The notes under the pieces: model-generated
Database searches by the model: none
What the model was told of the DNA's origin: nothing
Seen by the model: the letters and a program-made list of their open reading frames with translations, nothing else
Assembly: GCA_022885665.1 (NCBI GenBank)
Contig: JAGQDJ010000085.1
Coordinates: 232,690-296,689, forward strand
Length of the DNA stretch: 64,000 nt
From: Triops longicaudatus
Taxonomy: Eukaryota; Arthropoda; Branchiopoda; Notostraca; Triopsidae
Direction of reading: 5' to 3'
Shown: positions 38,201-50,200 of the stretch, in pieces
Numbering within the stretch: the stretch's first letter is position 1
Layout: each line of letters starts with the position of its first letter
Made by a program: the position numbers and the translations under genes

Positions 38201-41200
38201 ATTTCCATTATTGACGAAGACCATGATCATATGCCAAGTCGCAGGGGAAAGGGTATCCTTTTTCGCAACTAGTTAAATTAACATTTCGCAAATTCACACA
38301 ACGAAATGCGTGACAAAGGTTTGCTTCACGGTTTGTTTGACGTTTGGCTAAGGCTCAAAAGAGAAAACAAGGAGCTCTCTTCAATTTTTAATGAAGATTT
38401 ATAAAGCTGCATGAGACAGTTAGTAATTTCACTAAACACTTTCTACATTTGGTACGATGAAATTTTTAAGTGGCAATTCGCTCATTAGTAGCGGTCGATT
38501 GAGTTTTCTAATACATTAACTAATGTTTAACATTTAACTAAATATTAAACATTTAGTGTTAAACATTTAACTAAAGTTTTCTAATACATTACTTAATAAT
38601 TTTCTAATTATTAACTTATGAAAGTATAGATACTCCGAGCTTTTACATTCCTATTATGTGTATCGAGTTCGCAATTAAGATTTTTTTTTAATAATTGACC
38701 GTCAAGATTGTCCCTAAAAGACAACAGTTTTACCTGCCATCTGTCGACAACGGACCCAAGCTTATTAACCTCCACCATGGCCGTCAAGAAAGAACACGTG
38801 ACTAGTTCGGCCCGTTTCACAGAAATATGAAACATATTTCAATACTCCATCAGAAAATTGCAATCGTTAATTAATTTGAACCTAACGTTATGAAATGGTA
38901 TACCAATACCATGTGGGTAAATAAAATAAGAATTATACTACATTAGAATACCGTTATAGCGAATCTTTCGAAACCAGGAAAAATTCTTCGATATTTTAAA
39001 ATTTCCTTATTTTGGTATTTAAAAAATCTGTACTTTAAAATTTCCTGATTCCTCATTCGTAGTTAAGCAATTAAATCAACAGCATTGTTTTTGCCATGAT
39101 GAAAGAGATTTACAACTCGTGCCACGTGCAAAGGAGACCCTTTAACATGAAACTGCAGGAACTAGTCCACCTAGTCTACATATTCGAGAGACTTCTTGAG
39201 ACATTCTCTCTATTTCAGTTCCGAAACCATGTAACCAAACGTGTAGTAAATTTTTTTCTTCAAAAAGGCTTTCTTCTGTAAAAGGATTTCTTCTGTAGCA
39301 AGTCATTGCAAAATATGAAGTGTTTTAATCAACGAAAGTTTATGACACTTGGGAGCTGTTCCCTACTTTGTGACTTCCGTAATAGCTCAATGTGAAGACA
39401 AGAGGGAGGAGAGAGAGGCGTCAACACCGCCCCACCTCCTCCGCGGTAGCTGTTTTGAGTTGTTAGTACCGCACTGATGCCATCATTAGAACTGGAAACA
39501 TCTTGTTTGTGAGTATTTTTGTAAATGACATAGATAAAGGTACCCTTGAGCGAACATACACAATCATCGTTGTCTAGCTGATGCGCGGCTGTCTCTCAAC
39601 ATGCAAATGAGATTCTAAATGTCACTGCATCTTGGACGACCTCTTGATTCGCGCTAATAATCTTCTTCTCTGCTCATGTCGAAACACAAAAGCTTGTACC
39701 CGACAATAGATAGTGTAGTAACTCTGTGTAACAAATAACCACGCAAACCAATTCACCACTATTTCCTTTTTTTCTCTTCCCCAGAGCCCGTTGGATACCA
39801 CGTGGACGGTGAGTGCCTCTTCTTCTTTTGTAGTCTAGTTTACTTACGCCAATAGTGGGCCATAAATAATGAAACATGACAACATTAGCCGTCATGTCGT
39901 AATAAGGATAGCCGAGCGTTATTTATTCCCAAAGTTAACCAACTTGTCTTAGAGCCTGCGTAAGTCCTGCGTTAAAAAAAAATGACGTTTCGGATTACGG
40001 CATGCACAATTTTTTAAACAGCGAGGACAGACTACGGTGCTTAAGTTCAGCGACGGAAAAGATGACAGTCAGGTTCCTCATTTGTCATTCTGCCGTCAGG
40101 TTTGGTATGATGGACGTCTTCGTCCAATTTCTCTAACTAAGTCACAGTTCTATCCATGACTGAGCACGTGTTAAGCAGGTGACGTTCTTACGTGCCGTGC
40201 CATGAGGTACACGTAAGAATGTAAGTGTTACAAACCAAATAATGAGCAGCACGAGAAATCAAGATTGGAAAAATTGCAATTAAAACTGCTGACGCACATA
40301 AAATAATGGCCCAAATTCGAACAATGGGAGCATAATTCCACTTAAGAAAATTCCTTTAAAGAAATGTACCTGTACCAGATCATTTTGTTAAATTTACAAC
40401 AAAAAACAGTGTTTGACGGGGCGTAATTTAAAAGAATGGATCTGCTGTGGACCGTGGCCTATCGCTGGTGGGTTTTGTACGCTTTTTTAAGTTAGTAACA
40501 CAGATTCGTCGCCTTTAGGGCTTTCCGCCAAAATTTAAGGTTCTAACTTTCTGTAAAGTGAGCCGTTTTTTCCCTAACGAGACCCATTACTCAAAGTCTC
40601 CTATTTCTTCTTAAGCGGTGCTAAGCAACATTAATCTACACGAGGTGGCTCTGTGGAGAATTCTTTGATAAAACTAACGCTTTGTAGTTGTTGTGCGAGT
40701 TTAACACACAAAAAAAGGAAAGAAGATCGATACTTTCTCAAAGATAGGTGATGGTATTCGTAAAATTTTTCTTCAGCACTACATTCAACGTTTCATTGGT
40801 GCTGTGCAATGTGTATAGGAAGAATAAATTACCCATAGCTTTGTTTGTAATGCAAAAGTCCATATATCGGGATATGGACCTCTTGTTGTACTTATGTTCA
40901 CTGCTGTTAAAATATGTATGAAGGTTTTCTCGATAGATACTTTCGGAAACTTAGCGTGTCTAGCGGGGGGATCACGGGGAGCTCAGCGAGGCCATCGTGT
41001 GTCGCAGGTATATAAGTCTCGTAAAGACGTGGGTCTTCAGTCGACAAAAGGCTGAGCACACTTCAGACTGTTTCTCTGTTGTATAAATGCTCTCGTCCCG
41101 TCACACCGTCCTCAGAGCGTAGTGTAACTTAGTTCTGTCGTAGCACAACATTCACACCAGTCCAAAGCGAGTTACAGAATTGCCATGGGCTTGCAGAAAC

Positions 41201-44200
41201 TCGAAGTGGTCTCCTTATCGAACATGGATTCTGAAGATAGTCCTTACGTTCCCACCAAAGCTGGTTACTTGAAAGCGGGCAAGAATGTCAACATACAATT
41301 TGGAAACGGTGAGTGCACGACTTTTATGTAAAAGGCATCCCTATCTCAGAAATGCAGGTACTGGCACTTTAACCTAGTCAATGAAGAGAATTCGAACCGC
41401 GTCAGTAATGCATACCAAGTCGGTACATGCATGTGACGTAGCACACGAAAATAGGCTACGAAGGTGTGTCAAACTAGGAAACCGCATATTTAGTTATCTA
41501 TTCATGGCTAATTTACGATATTAGTCACGTTACATGGGACTTAATAAGAGAGTAGGACGGTAATTTCTGCAACAAAAAGCAAACACGCGCAAGTTTCTGT
41601 GCTCTGCAACAAAAATCGATGTTATCATTTCCCTACGGTAATACATGTTCTTTGTTAACGAGCCCGACGGTCCTGCTGCCAACTTTTACTTTCGTCATAA
41701 GCAGGTCTGCTGCAGTGTGGACGTGCTGAACAGAAAAGTTCTTACTTCTTCCGCCAGAGGCAGTGCACGTCAACTGTTACCTGTCTTGAATTTCTGCAGC
41801 ATCCTTTCTTTCGTTACTCTGATATCATACATCGCGTAAAATTGTCACAACAATAGCATAAGAATCGAGATAAGACTACCATTAAGTGACCTGAAATCCT
41901 TTTTGTTTATTCCTTCCTATTTTTAGAAGGTCCACAACAGTTTCTTAGTTAGCAAAAAACGTGTCAAGATGGTTTTTAGCGAGAAAGACCTTTCTTGCCG
42001 AAATATCGCTTCTTTTGACATCAATTCTTCAGGTAACAAAAAGCGATAGGGCTTTCAAGAGTTCTTATGATCTTTTGCTGTCGCAATCTCTGATCGTCGC
42101 TTATGTCCCCGGAAACTAAAAAGCTAGCCAAAAATTGTCTATATGGCAAATTCTAAAGGAACCTGTGATGCTTGAAGCTCTTTGCGTGCTTGAGGCTCGA
42201 CTCTTTCCAGAAATCGCTTGTAACATTCTCTCAACATTGAAATCCCGGCCGGTCCTTGAACTTTGCATCAACGATGCATCGATTACAAATGCATGTCCGT
42301 AAATGTCAAGCGCTTGTATGGTCGGTGAATAGCTTTTCGTCGATATCACGAAAGGTATCTCTTGGAAAGGTCAACTTTTTCTCTGAAAATGCCAGCATGC
42401 AAGACTGAATCTGCAAATCTTATGACCATCACAAACTTTGATCTCCAACATTGAGTACCAATTCTTAACTGGATCAGGAAACCATCACGAAACCACTGAA
42501 CAATGCATGTGACTTAAAATAGCAAAAGACATTTCTGTGACGCTTACCGGGACACTAAAAGCCGATTTTCTATACTTCTTTTGTCATGAATTCTTAGCGA
42601 TTTCTGAATACTTGACAAATGACCTAAACGAGAATAATCCCTAAGTTGCTTTACGCCCGCGGACATGGGCGCCAACGAAGAACAGGAATAACGCCTCAAA
42701 CGAATTAAGCGTGAAGGTCGGAGACAGAGACGACCTAAGGCCCTAGGACTATTACTACGAGAGTATTTGGAACACCCGGGATCCTACCTTATCCGTTCTG
42801 GCTACTTGTTAGTGTAAGCATGGGTGCTAGAGTTGCTAACGTTAGGCGACAGGGTAGACGTTTACTAGTGTTCGACGGAAGTCGGACCCGCACGCAGCAA
42901 ACCTTGGCTGTTCGACCATATAACACGTAAGCCAATGCTGCTGTTCTTTCCCGCCGTGTTGTTGTTGTCCAGTACATTGCTTGTCAAGATTTTGTGCCAT
43001 TGAACCAAGCTGCCCCAACACAGTAGAAACTCCTCGCCCGTGCTTTCAGACGACTTGGTTGAAGTTTGGGTAGTGGAAGGTTGGCATATCGATTTGACAG
43101 AACCTCAACGGTGAGAAAGAGCAACAGAAAAACTAGCTTGCTGGCATGTATTGCTGCAAGGTGTTTCGAGATTGAAATTTTTTTCTCCACTTGTTATCTT
43201 CAAAATTAAATTCTTAAAATTGTGGCTTAATTAACATTTCCTTGCCAAGATGTTATTGTTAATAAACTCTTTAACATTGTTTTATTAATGTTAAAGGATT
43301 TTTAAAGATTTTTAGGATTCGAGAAAAACTCTTAGCCAACGCATAGAAAGTGAAGCTCACGTTCGAGAGAATTGAGACTAGTTCGAAACTAACCGTTTAC
43401 ACATTGTGTTTATTTTACTTAGGTATCTGTTTTCCTAAACTTTTACGGAATCAGTTATCATTGGTTCTATCTAACGCTCTTGCATAGCCAAAGCTAAAAT
43501 AAAGTGTGTGCTTGTTTTTGTTCACAAATTTAACTTACGTGACGTTCGAACATTTAAAGTTTGAAAAATCCCGTAAATCCAGTTCACGAAACAAACAGAT
43601 TCACATAGTAATACAGTACATCCTTAACGAAGTTGTTCAATTTTATTTTTGGTATAATTCTTTCATTTTTTTTTCATTCCTCGAAAGCTTTTTGCGTCAT
43701 AGATTCTGTTTTTCTTAATAGTTTTCTAACAATACACGTTCGCAAGCCAATTCTTTTTCTTGCTCTTTTCTTTTCGGTACTCTATGTGTGACAATCAGGT
43801 CAAGTTGCCCCGTGCACTCTCTTTTGTCCAGCCCAGCATTCTATTACACGAGTTGCCCTGACGACATAAGCAATGGAAAGTGAAGAACTAGTCTTCCAGG
43901 CCACGCCAACCAGAATCAATCCAACAGAAATTACTGAAGGGAGTGCTCACATCACTCCCAACGTCGTCGTCAGTGACGTGCATGCTGATCGCACATCATT
44001 GCCCGCTTCTGAGAAACGCTTCCATCCCAAAAGCGCCGCTACTGGCCATCATCCGCTTATTGGAGGTTAGTTCAATCACACCACGTTTTAAAGCCCTTTC
44101 TCATAATTACCCAAAAGCTATTAGAGAAAAGAAGATGTTCCTAAATTTCTAAAAATTGTTCCCAATTATGGATACGATTCATCAGTTGAAGTCAAACCAC

Positions 44201-47200
44201 ATAAACGTAGCCACTACTAAAGCAACTTGAAAACGAATGCTTCGCTCGAAAGCCCTGGGGAAAAATCGTCATTCCTGAAAAGAACTAATTTCCAGTGCGG
44301 GAAATCAATGTTTCGCACGGACGAAGAGAACTTTTTTTTTTTTTGCCTTCCCACCCAAAAGAATCCAAGCTTGTCCTTTACCCTAAAGGACAATCATTAG
44401 CGATTCTAATACAGAAAAAAGGAATAAGAAGGCTCAGAAAACCAAGCAGTGTTACAAAAGAAGAAAAATGCCACTTCCCTTGCGCCAAAAAATTGATCAG
44501 CACGAGCTACGTTAGCTGGGATGTCAAAGTTCTCGTAAAACGTAGTACGGGGGTCTATTCAGGTACAGACAGTTCAGCGTAAATGCACAGAACAATACGA
44601 AAGCAAGCTGTGTTACTGTGTTTCCCAGTTTAAATGTAAATTTGACGCCTTGATTCGCGTTTAAATTTCGCTACAATGGGGAGGGAAAACCAGGTTTGGC
44701 GGGTTACACTTGCTATAGCGTCGTCGTAGTCGTCAGCGTCGCCGACATACGTACGATAGCTCAGTCGATCCCTGAAACTCGCCGAGCATTCTAGCCATTT
44801 CGAAGGGCTTACAAGGCCTTTATTCCTGTCTTCCTTTTATTGCTAGTTTACAGCTCATGGTAAATTTACAGAATATTTTAGCGTGAGTACAAGCTCAAAA
44901 AATTTTAAGTTGTACAGTGACACGGTTGTAAGCTCCGCAGAAACGATGGAGGTCTTGGATTCGACGAATGCAAGGATCAAGCGGACTCTTGTTGATATCA
45001 GAGGGCGGGCGAGTAAGTGAAAGCCTTTTTTGTCGTTGGTTGAGGTCAAATTTGCATGGAAAAGAAACACGGAAATGCTCTTAAAAGTGTCATCTGCCAA
45101 CTTTTTGCTGTGCACGTTTACGCGCCATTTGATTTCCATTTCCAGCACATTATGCCCAAATTCTTGCCGTCACTTGTCTCGTTGTAGGCGGTACCCAGCA
45201 TGGCACGTGTTGGGGAACATTTCTAGGCTTCGGAACTAGGTCTTTTTCTATAATCTCCCTAGGTGCAATCCTCGAGGGACATTCTTGGCTGTACGACAGA
45301 GATGAAATGGACCCAGCCCGCCCCTAAAAAAATGTTTCTGCTCGCTCTGTTGGCTTTATAGTCTAGGTTGCAGGGCACATGGCATCAGTACAAAGGGGCA
45401 TTTATTTCTTCTGTGTGAATGTGGGTGGGGTAAAAAGGAGGTGGAACAAAGTCTATGTTTAGGCCGCGGGCAAGCATCATTGTAATGGGTTCACTCTAGC
45501 TTGGTTGTCACCGACAAAAGTCCTGGTGTGGTCCCTGGTGATGTTCCCGCTAGACTGCGATTGACGCAAGCTTTCTCAATGCTACGATGCCGTAAATTTC
45601 TTCGCTGACTGCTTAAGACATTCTTGCACCCAATTGAGATACTTTTGATTCTATTCTGCTCAGCAAACAGTGCCGTTTTGACATTCTTTGAGAAGACCTA
45701 ATTTTAGATCACAATGGGTCAGGTATGGCATATAAACCCAAACCCAACCACCATGTGAACTTTGGTACGGTCGATGGAACTCTGCATTGTTGTGCACGTC
45801 AGTGGTCATAGTAACCTTTTTAGCTCCGGTGCCGTCGTCAGAACGTGTTCCGCGTCCTCTTTTTCGTGTTCTCTCCCTCGTGTTTTTCGTGAACTCCCTT
45901 TTCACAATGCAAAAAATGCATACGTACTCGGAATTTTCTTCTTTCTTGTACAAAAGTACTGTACAATAATGACGCTCGTTCTTCCAGAACTCCTACCTAG
46001 TAATTTCCCCCGGTTGTAACAGAGTAACCCTTGAGTTCATCCTACGGTAATTTCATGAGACTAAAAAGACAAATCACTCTCAGGAGAAAGAGGGTTGGTT
46101 ATCTCGCTTTTCGTAGAGAGATAACCAAAGGATGATAAATGGTAAATTACTGGAGACTAGCAAAGGGGTTACAATAAGGATCCTACAAAAAGACACCCTC
46201 TAAGCCCGCCTGTATAACTAATAAGAGTGGTAGGCCTACAGGTATTTTTCCAATTACGGGGTCTCGGTTTACGTAAATTCACTTGCATATAGTGGACAAC
46301 TATAAAATTCAAATGATTAAATAGAGACTTTTTTTTACTGTTATACACAGAATGCACACGAAGGAGTTTTATATAGCTCGTAACGTTCGATGTAAACAAC
46401 TGAATTTACGTCGATATACCTAAATATTTGATTTACCAAATTTAAGAAAGCTTACAATATTTTTGTTCTTATCGCACACTTCTTTACACTTATAAAACAT
46501 GAAATTTCCAACTTAGAATTATTGTCTAATATTCCATATCCTCAAAAAGTTATAGTATGCGGTAAACATACGGAAAAGTTTTGCATGGTATATTTCCTTT
46601 AATAAATTACATAAAATTTCACCATAACGCAAACGCAGGGGATGGTACATTTTCCCGTTATAACCGGTTGTATGTAAGAAACAGTATTAAAATTAATACT
46701 TTTCATTTCGCCGGAATACGTGCGCTTGTACACAATAGCCGATTGTTCGTTATAACCCGCACACGTTATAGCTAAATTCTACTGTAATTAAGTTGTAATT
46801 AACATTTTGGTTGGTTTATTATTCTTAATTACAAACCGATGCTTCACACCTGACAGAAATATATAACGCCCCAGAAGAGATGCATGGAATAGGAAAAGCG
46901 TAAAAACTGAAAGGAAGTTACAAGAAATACGCCATGTTCTAGAAAAAGAAGTCTCACAACGACAGTAATTACACTGTGCTTTTGATTTATGTCTTTTGTT
47001 GGCCGCAAATGAACTCTAAGGGACGTACGGGGTTTTTTGAGTACAACAATACTCGTGGACAGGAAAGAGAGAGCTTTGCTTCTCGCTTTTGTTATGTTAG
47101 TTTTCACCTTCATCTTCCGCTATAATCCTACAGAAAAGTGCTGTGGTTGTAGGACCGATGCCATAAGTGCCTTTCTTCTAGTAGAGTTAGCATTATTGCT

Positions 47201-50200
47201 GCACTTATTTCTATATCCAGTAGTTGTCTGTCTCGAATTGAGATTTTTACTATTGTTTCTTCATCACTGTGGCTTTTCCAAAGGTTTACGGTTCTTTCCA
47301 GGACATTATTCGTTTCTTTCCTTTTCCTTTTTGCCTTCCTGTCTATACATGGGAGTTGATGAGCCATGCGACCCCGGTCTTCCCCTCCTATAGAATTTTT
47401 GTCAAGGGACGAAGTGTCGGATAATAATTCTTCCATCTATGAAAGATATTTGCTCCCGTAAAAGATAAGACGCTTTAAACGTCACGCAAAGACGCAAATA
47501 ATGACACTAAATTCTACTCCGCACCAAGCAACATATTTTCCCATTTTCACATCCCCTTTCCATTGTTTTAACAGCTCAGTAATCAAAGAGAGAAGGGAAC
47601 CCTGGTCACCTAATGCTGTTTGCTTCTCCATGCACAAACTCAAGTTGTCACATTCTCCTGTGAAATCTATCAAGGTACGAAAAGTCTGCCGCTTTGCGTG
47701 GCTTTTGCCGAACTGTTTATATGTTTGGTGAATTATTTCGAGAAAATGTCTCAGTAGTTTACTTAAGTTTACAACGTCACTGGTTGGAGGAAGATTGTAT
47801 ATTTTACTACACGCATGAACGTTTTCGGAGCCACACATTGCTGCAGAAATCCCCTAATGCTTAAACTCCTGCTCCCGAGAATTTTCTTTTTCAAAATATG
47901 CAAACTGTTTTAACGCTTGAGGAGAACCAACCTAGAACGTTCTCATAGCAATTTCAATTTCTTTTTGACGTCAAAAATCTCATCCATCATGACTAGCTGT
48001 ACGGGGAGGATCGAAGAAGCTTTACTGGTGAAACTTTCCCCGCAAAACCTAACATTCCCCGGCCCCGAATGTTTACCAGGGAATTTCAGCGCTCGATGCT
48101 GTCCCGAGCTACCTTTCACGATATATGCTCTCCAATCACCTGAAACCTATTCATCCTCCACAACCCTAGCAGAGTTATTACAGTAATCAATTGATTCTAT
48201 CAGTACTGTGCGATCATTTCTTCCAGCAGAAATATTCCAGAACTGCACAGAAATGCCCGAATAATCTCATATAGAACAAACTGCAGAGAATAGAGCATAT
48301 ATCTGTCTGAATATATATTGGCTATTACTTCAATAATCAATTAGTTCCCCCAAGCATCATGCAATATTCCTTCCCGCAGAAATGCTCATGGAATTGCATG
48401 CTGATTCCCATATCATACGCCACGAAAGAAACGAAGTAAAATGCTGCGTACATGGGAAATTGTATTGCTTTCCGATATTATTAGAGCTATTAATTAGGTA
48501 CAAGGTATCGTGAAACCATTTAATAGCCGAAATTTAATAAAAAATCTCCAGTGGAAATTTAATAGAAATGCACAGAAGTTACCCAATAATCTGACGCAGA
48601 AAGAACCAATGCGAATACCGAGCACACAAATATCTGGAAAGAAATATCTGGCAAACATTGAATAGATCGACTATGCATTTGTATGTTTGCTTACGGAAGA
48701 AAACTAGCTCGTGGATTCGTCTGGTTCGCACAGACGAGAGGGAAAGTGTATGGGCCCCATATGACTGAAACGCTGAAAGTCGAGAAAGCTCTGAAGGAGA
48801 TGAGAATTTCTTTTTTATGCACGCTTGGAAAAACAGACATAGACTGTATTTCTGTGCTTGGTGATGGGTGCAAGAGACAGAAGACATAAGGGGACTCGGG
48901 GTAGAAGCTGGCGTGCTGGGCTAAACACTATCATGGCGCAGAGCGCGCCAAAAGCTGACTATGTGAGTGAGTGTGTGAGGGTATGAGAGAGCTCCCCAAG
49001 CTTGCTAAAGAGAAGAAAAAGCTCGTCGACGTGCTTTGGTCTCAGACTCATGCTAGAGTTCGAAGCAGGTGGCCTACGATGTGTGCCGGTGGGGTTCTCA
49101 GTGACGTTTAATTAAAAGTTATCGCCAACGAACACTTTAGCGCAAAGCTCCGAACCCGCACTGTGGTTTTCGCGTTTTGACACTTGCATCTAAGCTGCTT
49201 AACGGCCTAGTTTGCATCATGACCAGTTACCTTCCGCAGGCATTGCGAACGGTTAGTTATCCGTGCACGTTGACGTGAAACTTATTCGGCTGCCATGCGC
49301 TAAAAGGACAGGAAAGTTAGCTTGAGTACAAGCTGTACAGGGGAGCGAGCAAAAGGACTTCATTTTTCTCCCTAGATAGCAGTTATGGAGTACCAGTTGA
49401 AAAGAAAAGATTCCCATTACGAACTTAACATCTTGTTGCGTAAGTACTGGCCATTAAAATCTTCTTGAAAAGCATTTCTAGTGCTGAAGAATCTAGGCTT
49501 GTGGGTTGTGGAAAGAAACCAAGTTTATACAAACTGTTAGAAATTGAAACTAGAGCTCGTTTAATGAGCTGTAAGCAATCTTCCTTTAAGTTTTTTTTTT
49601 TCTCGGAGGGCCACACAAGTAAATACAGGGCAAGTGACAGAATTTGCCCCTCCTGCGCGTGTCGCTTCGTATTTCAGCCACACGGATAGAACCTGACTGG
49701 CGCACTTATCCGTTTCATGTGACAAGTGTAATTTGCCTTGACAGCTGGAGTGTGTGACGCAGAGAAACTTGGATCCCCTGCTCCCAGTTTCTTTTCACTT
49801 TGAGTTTAGGCTCTGTTTTCATCACAAGTCAGACAACGTCTTCTTAAATAACACTTGTACCAATGTTGACGCAATCTTTTCCTTTCATATTCAGCAGCAG
49901 CCAACAGGCTGTGCAGGCCCAACATTCCCTGGCCAATCGATCTAGTGCTGAATTGAAGCTCAATGTGAGCGAAACTCATTACACGCTACCAAACTAAGTT
50001 ACCGAAACCAAACCTCCTGGGACTTCCACAGTTTCTTGCTGTGTGTTTTGCTATACTCCCTTTTCTTACACTTTTTCAAATTCAGGGCGTTATTCCGAGG
50101 TTCGGTGAGACTGAACGAATAACTAAGTTCACCAGTCATTTCTTTCCTCGCATGGGAAAAATAGTTTTATTTCTTAGTCTAACAGCAAGTAGCTGCGCCA

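Larger units (their letters stand above)
32283..39784 (+). other. Stomatin intron 1 region (7.5 kb)
   Basis: Apart from the hairpin, MITE fragments and the AT-rich duplication listed separately, I see no exon, RNA or transposase. ORFs here are at most about 115 codons and resemble no family. Confidence 0.5.

Noticed and set aside
47037..47838. Overlapping ORFs of 76-118 codons on both strands as a possible transposase remnant
   Set aside because: No catalytic motif or family signature could be seen, and both strands are equally open.
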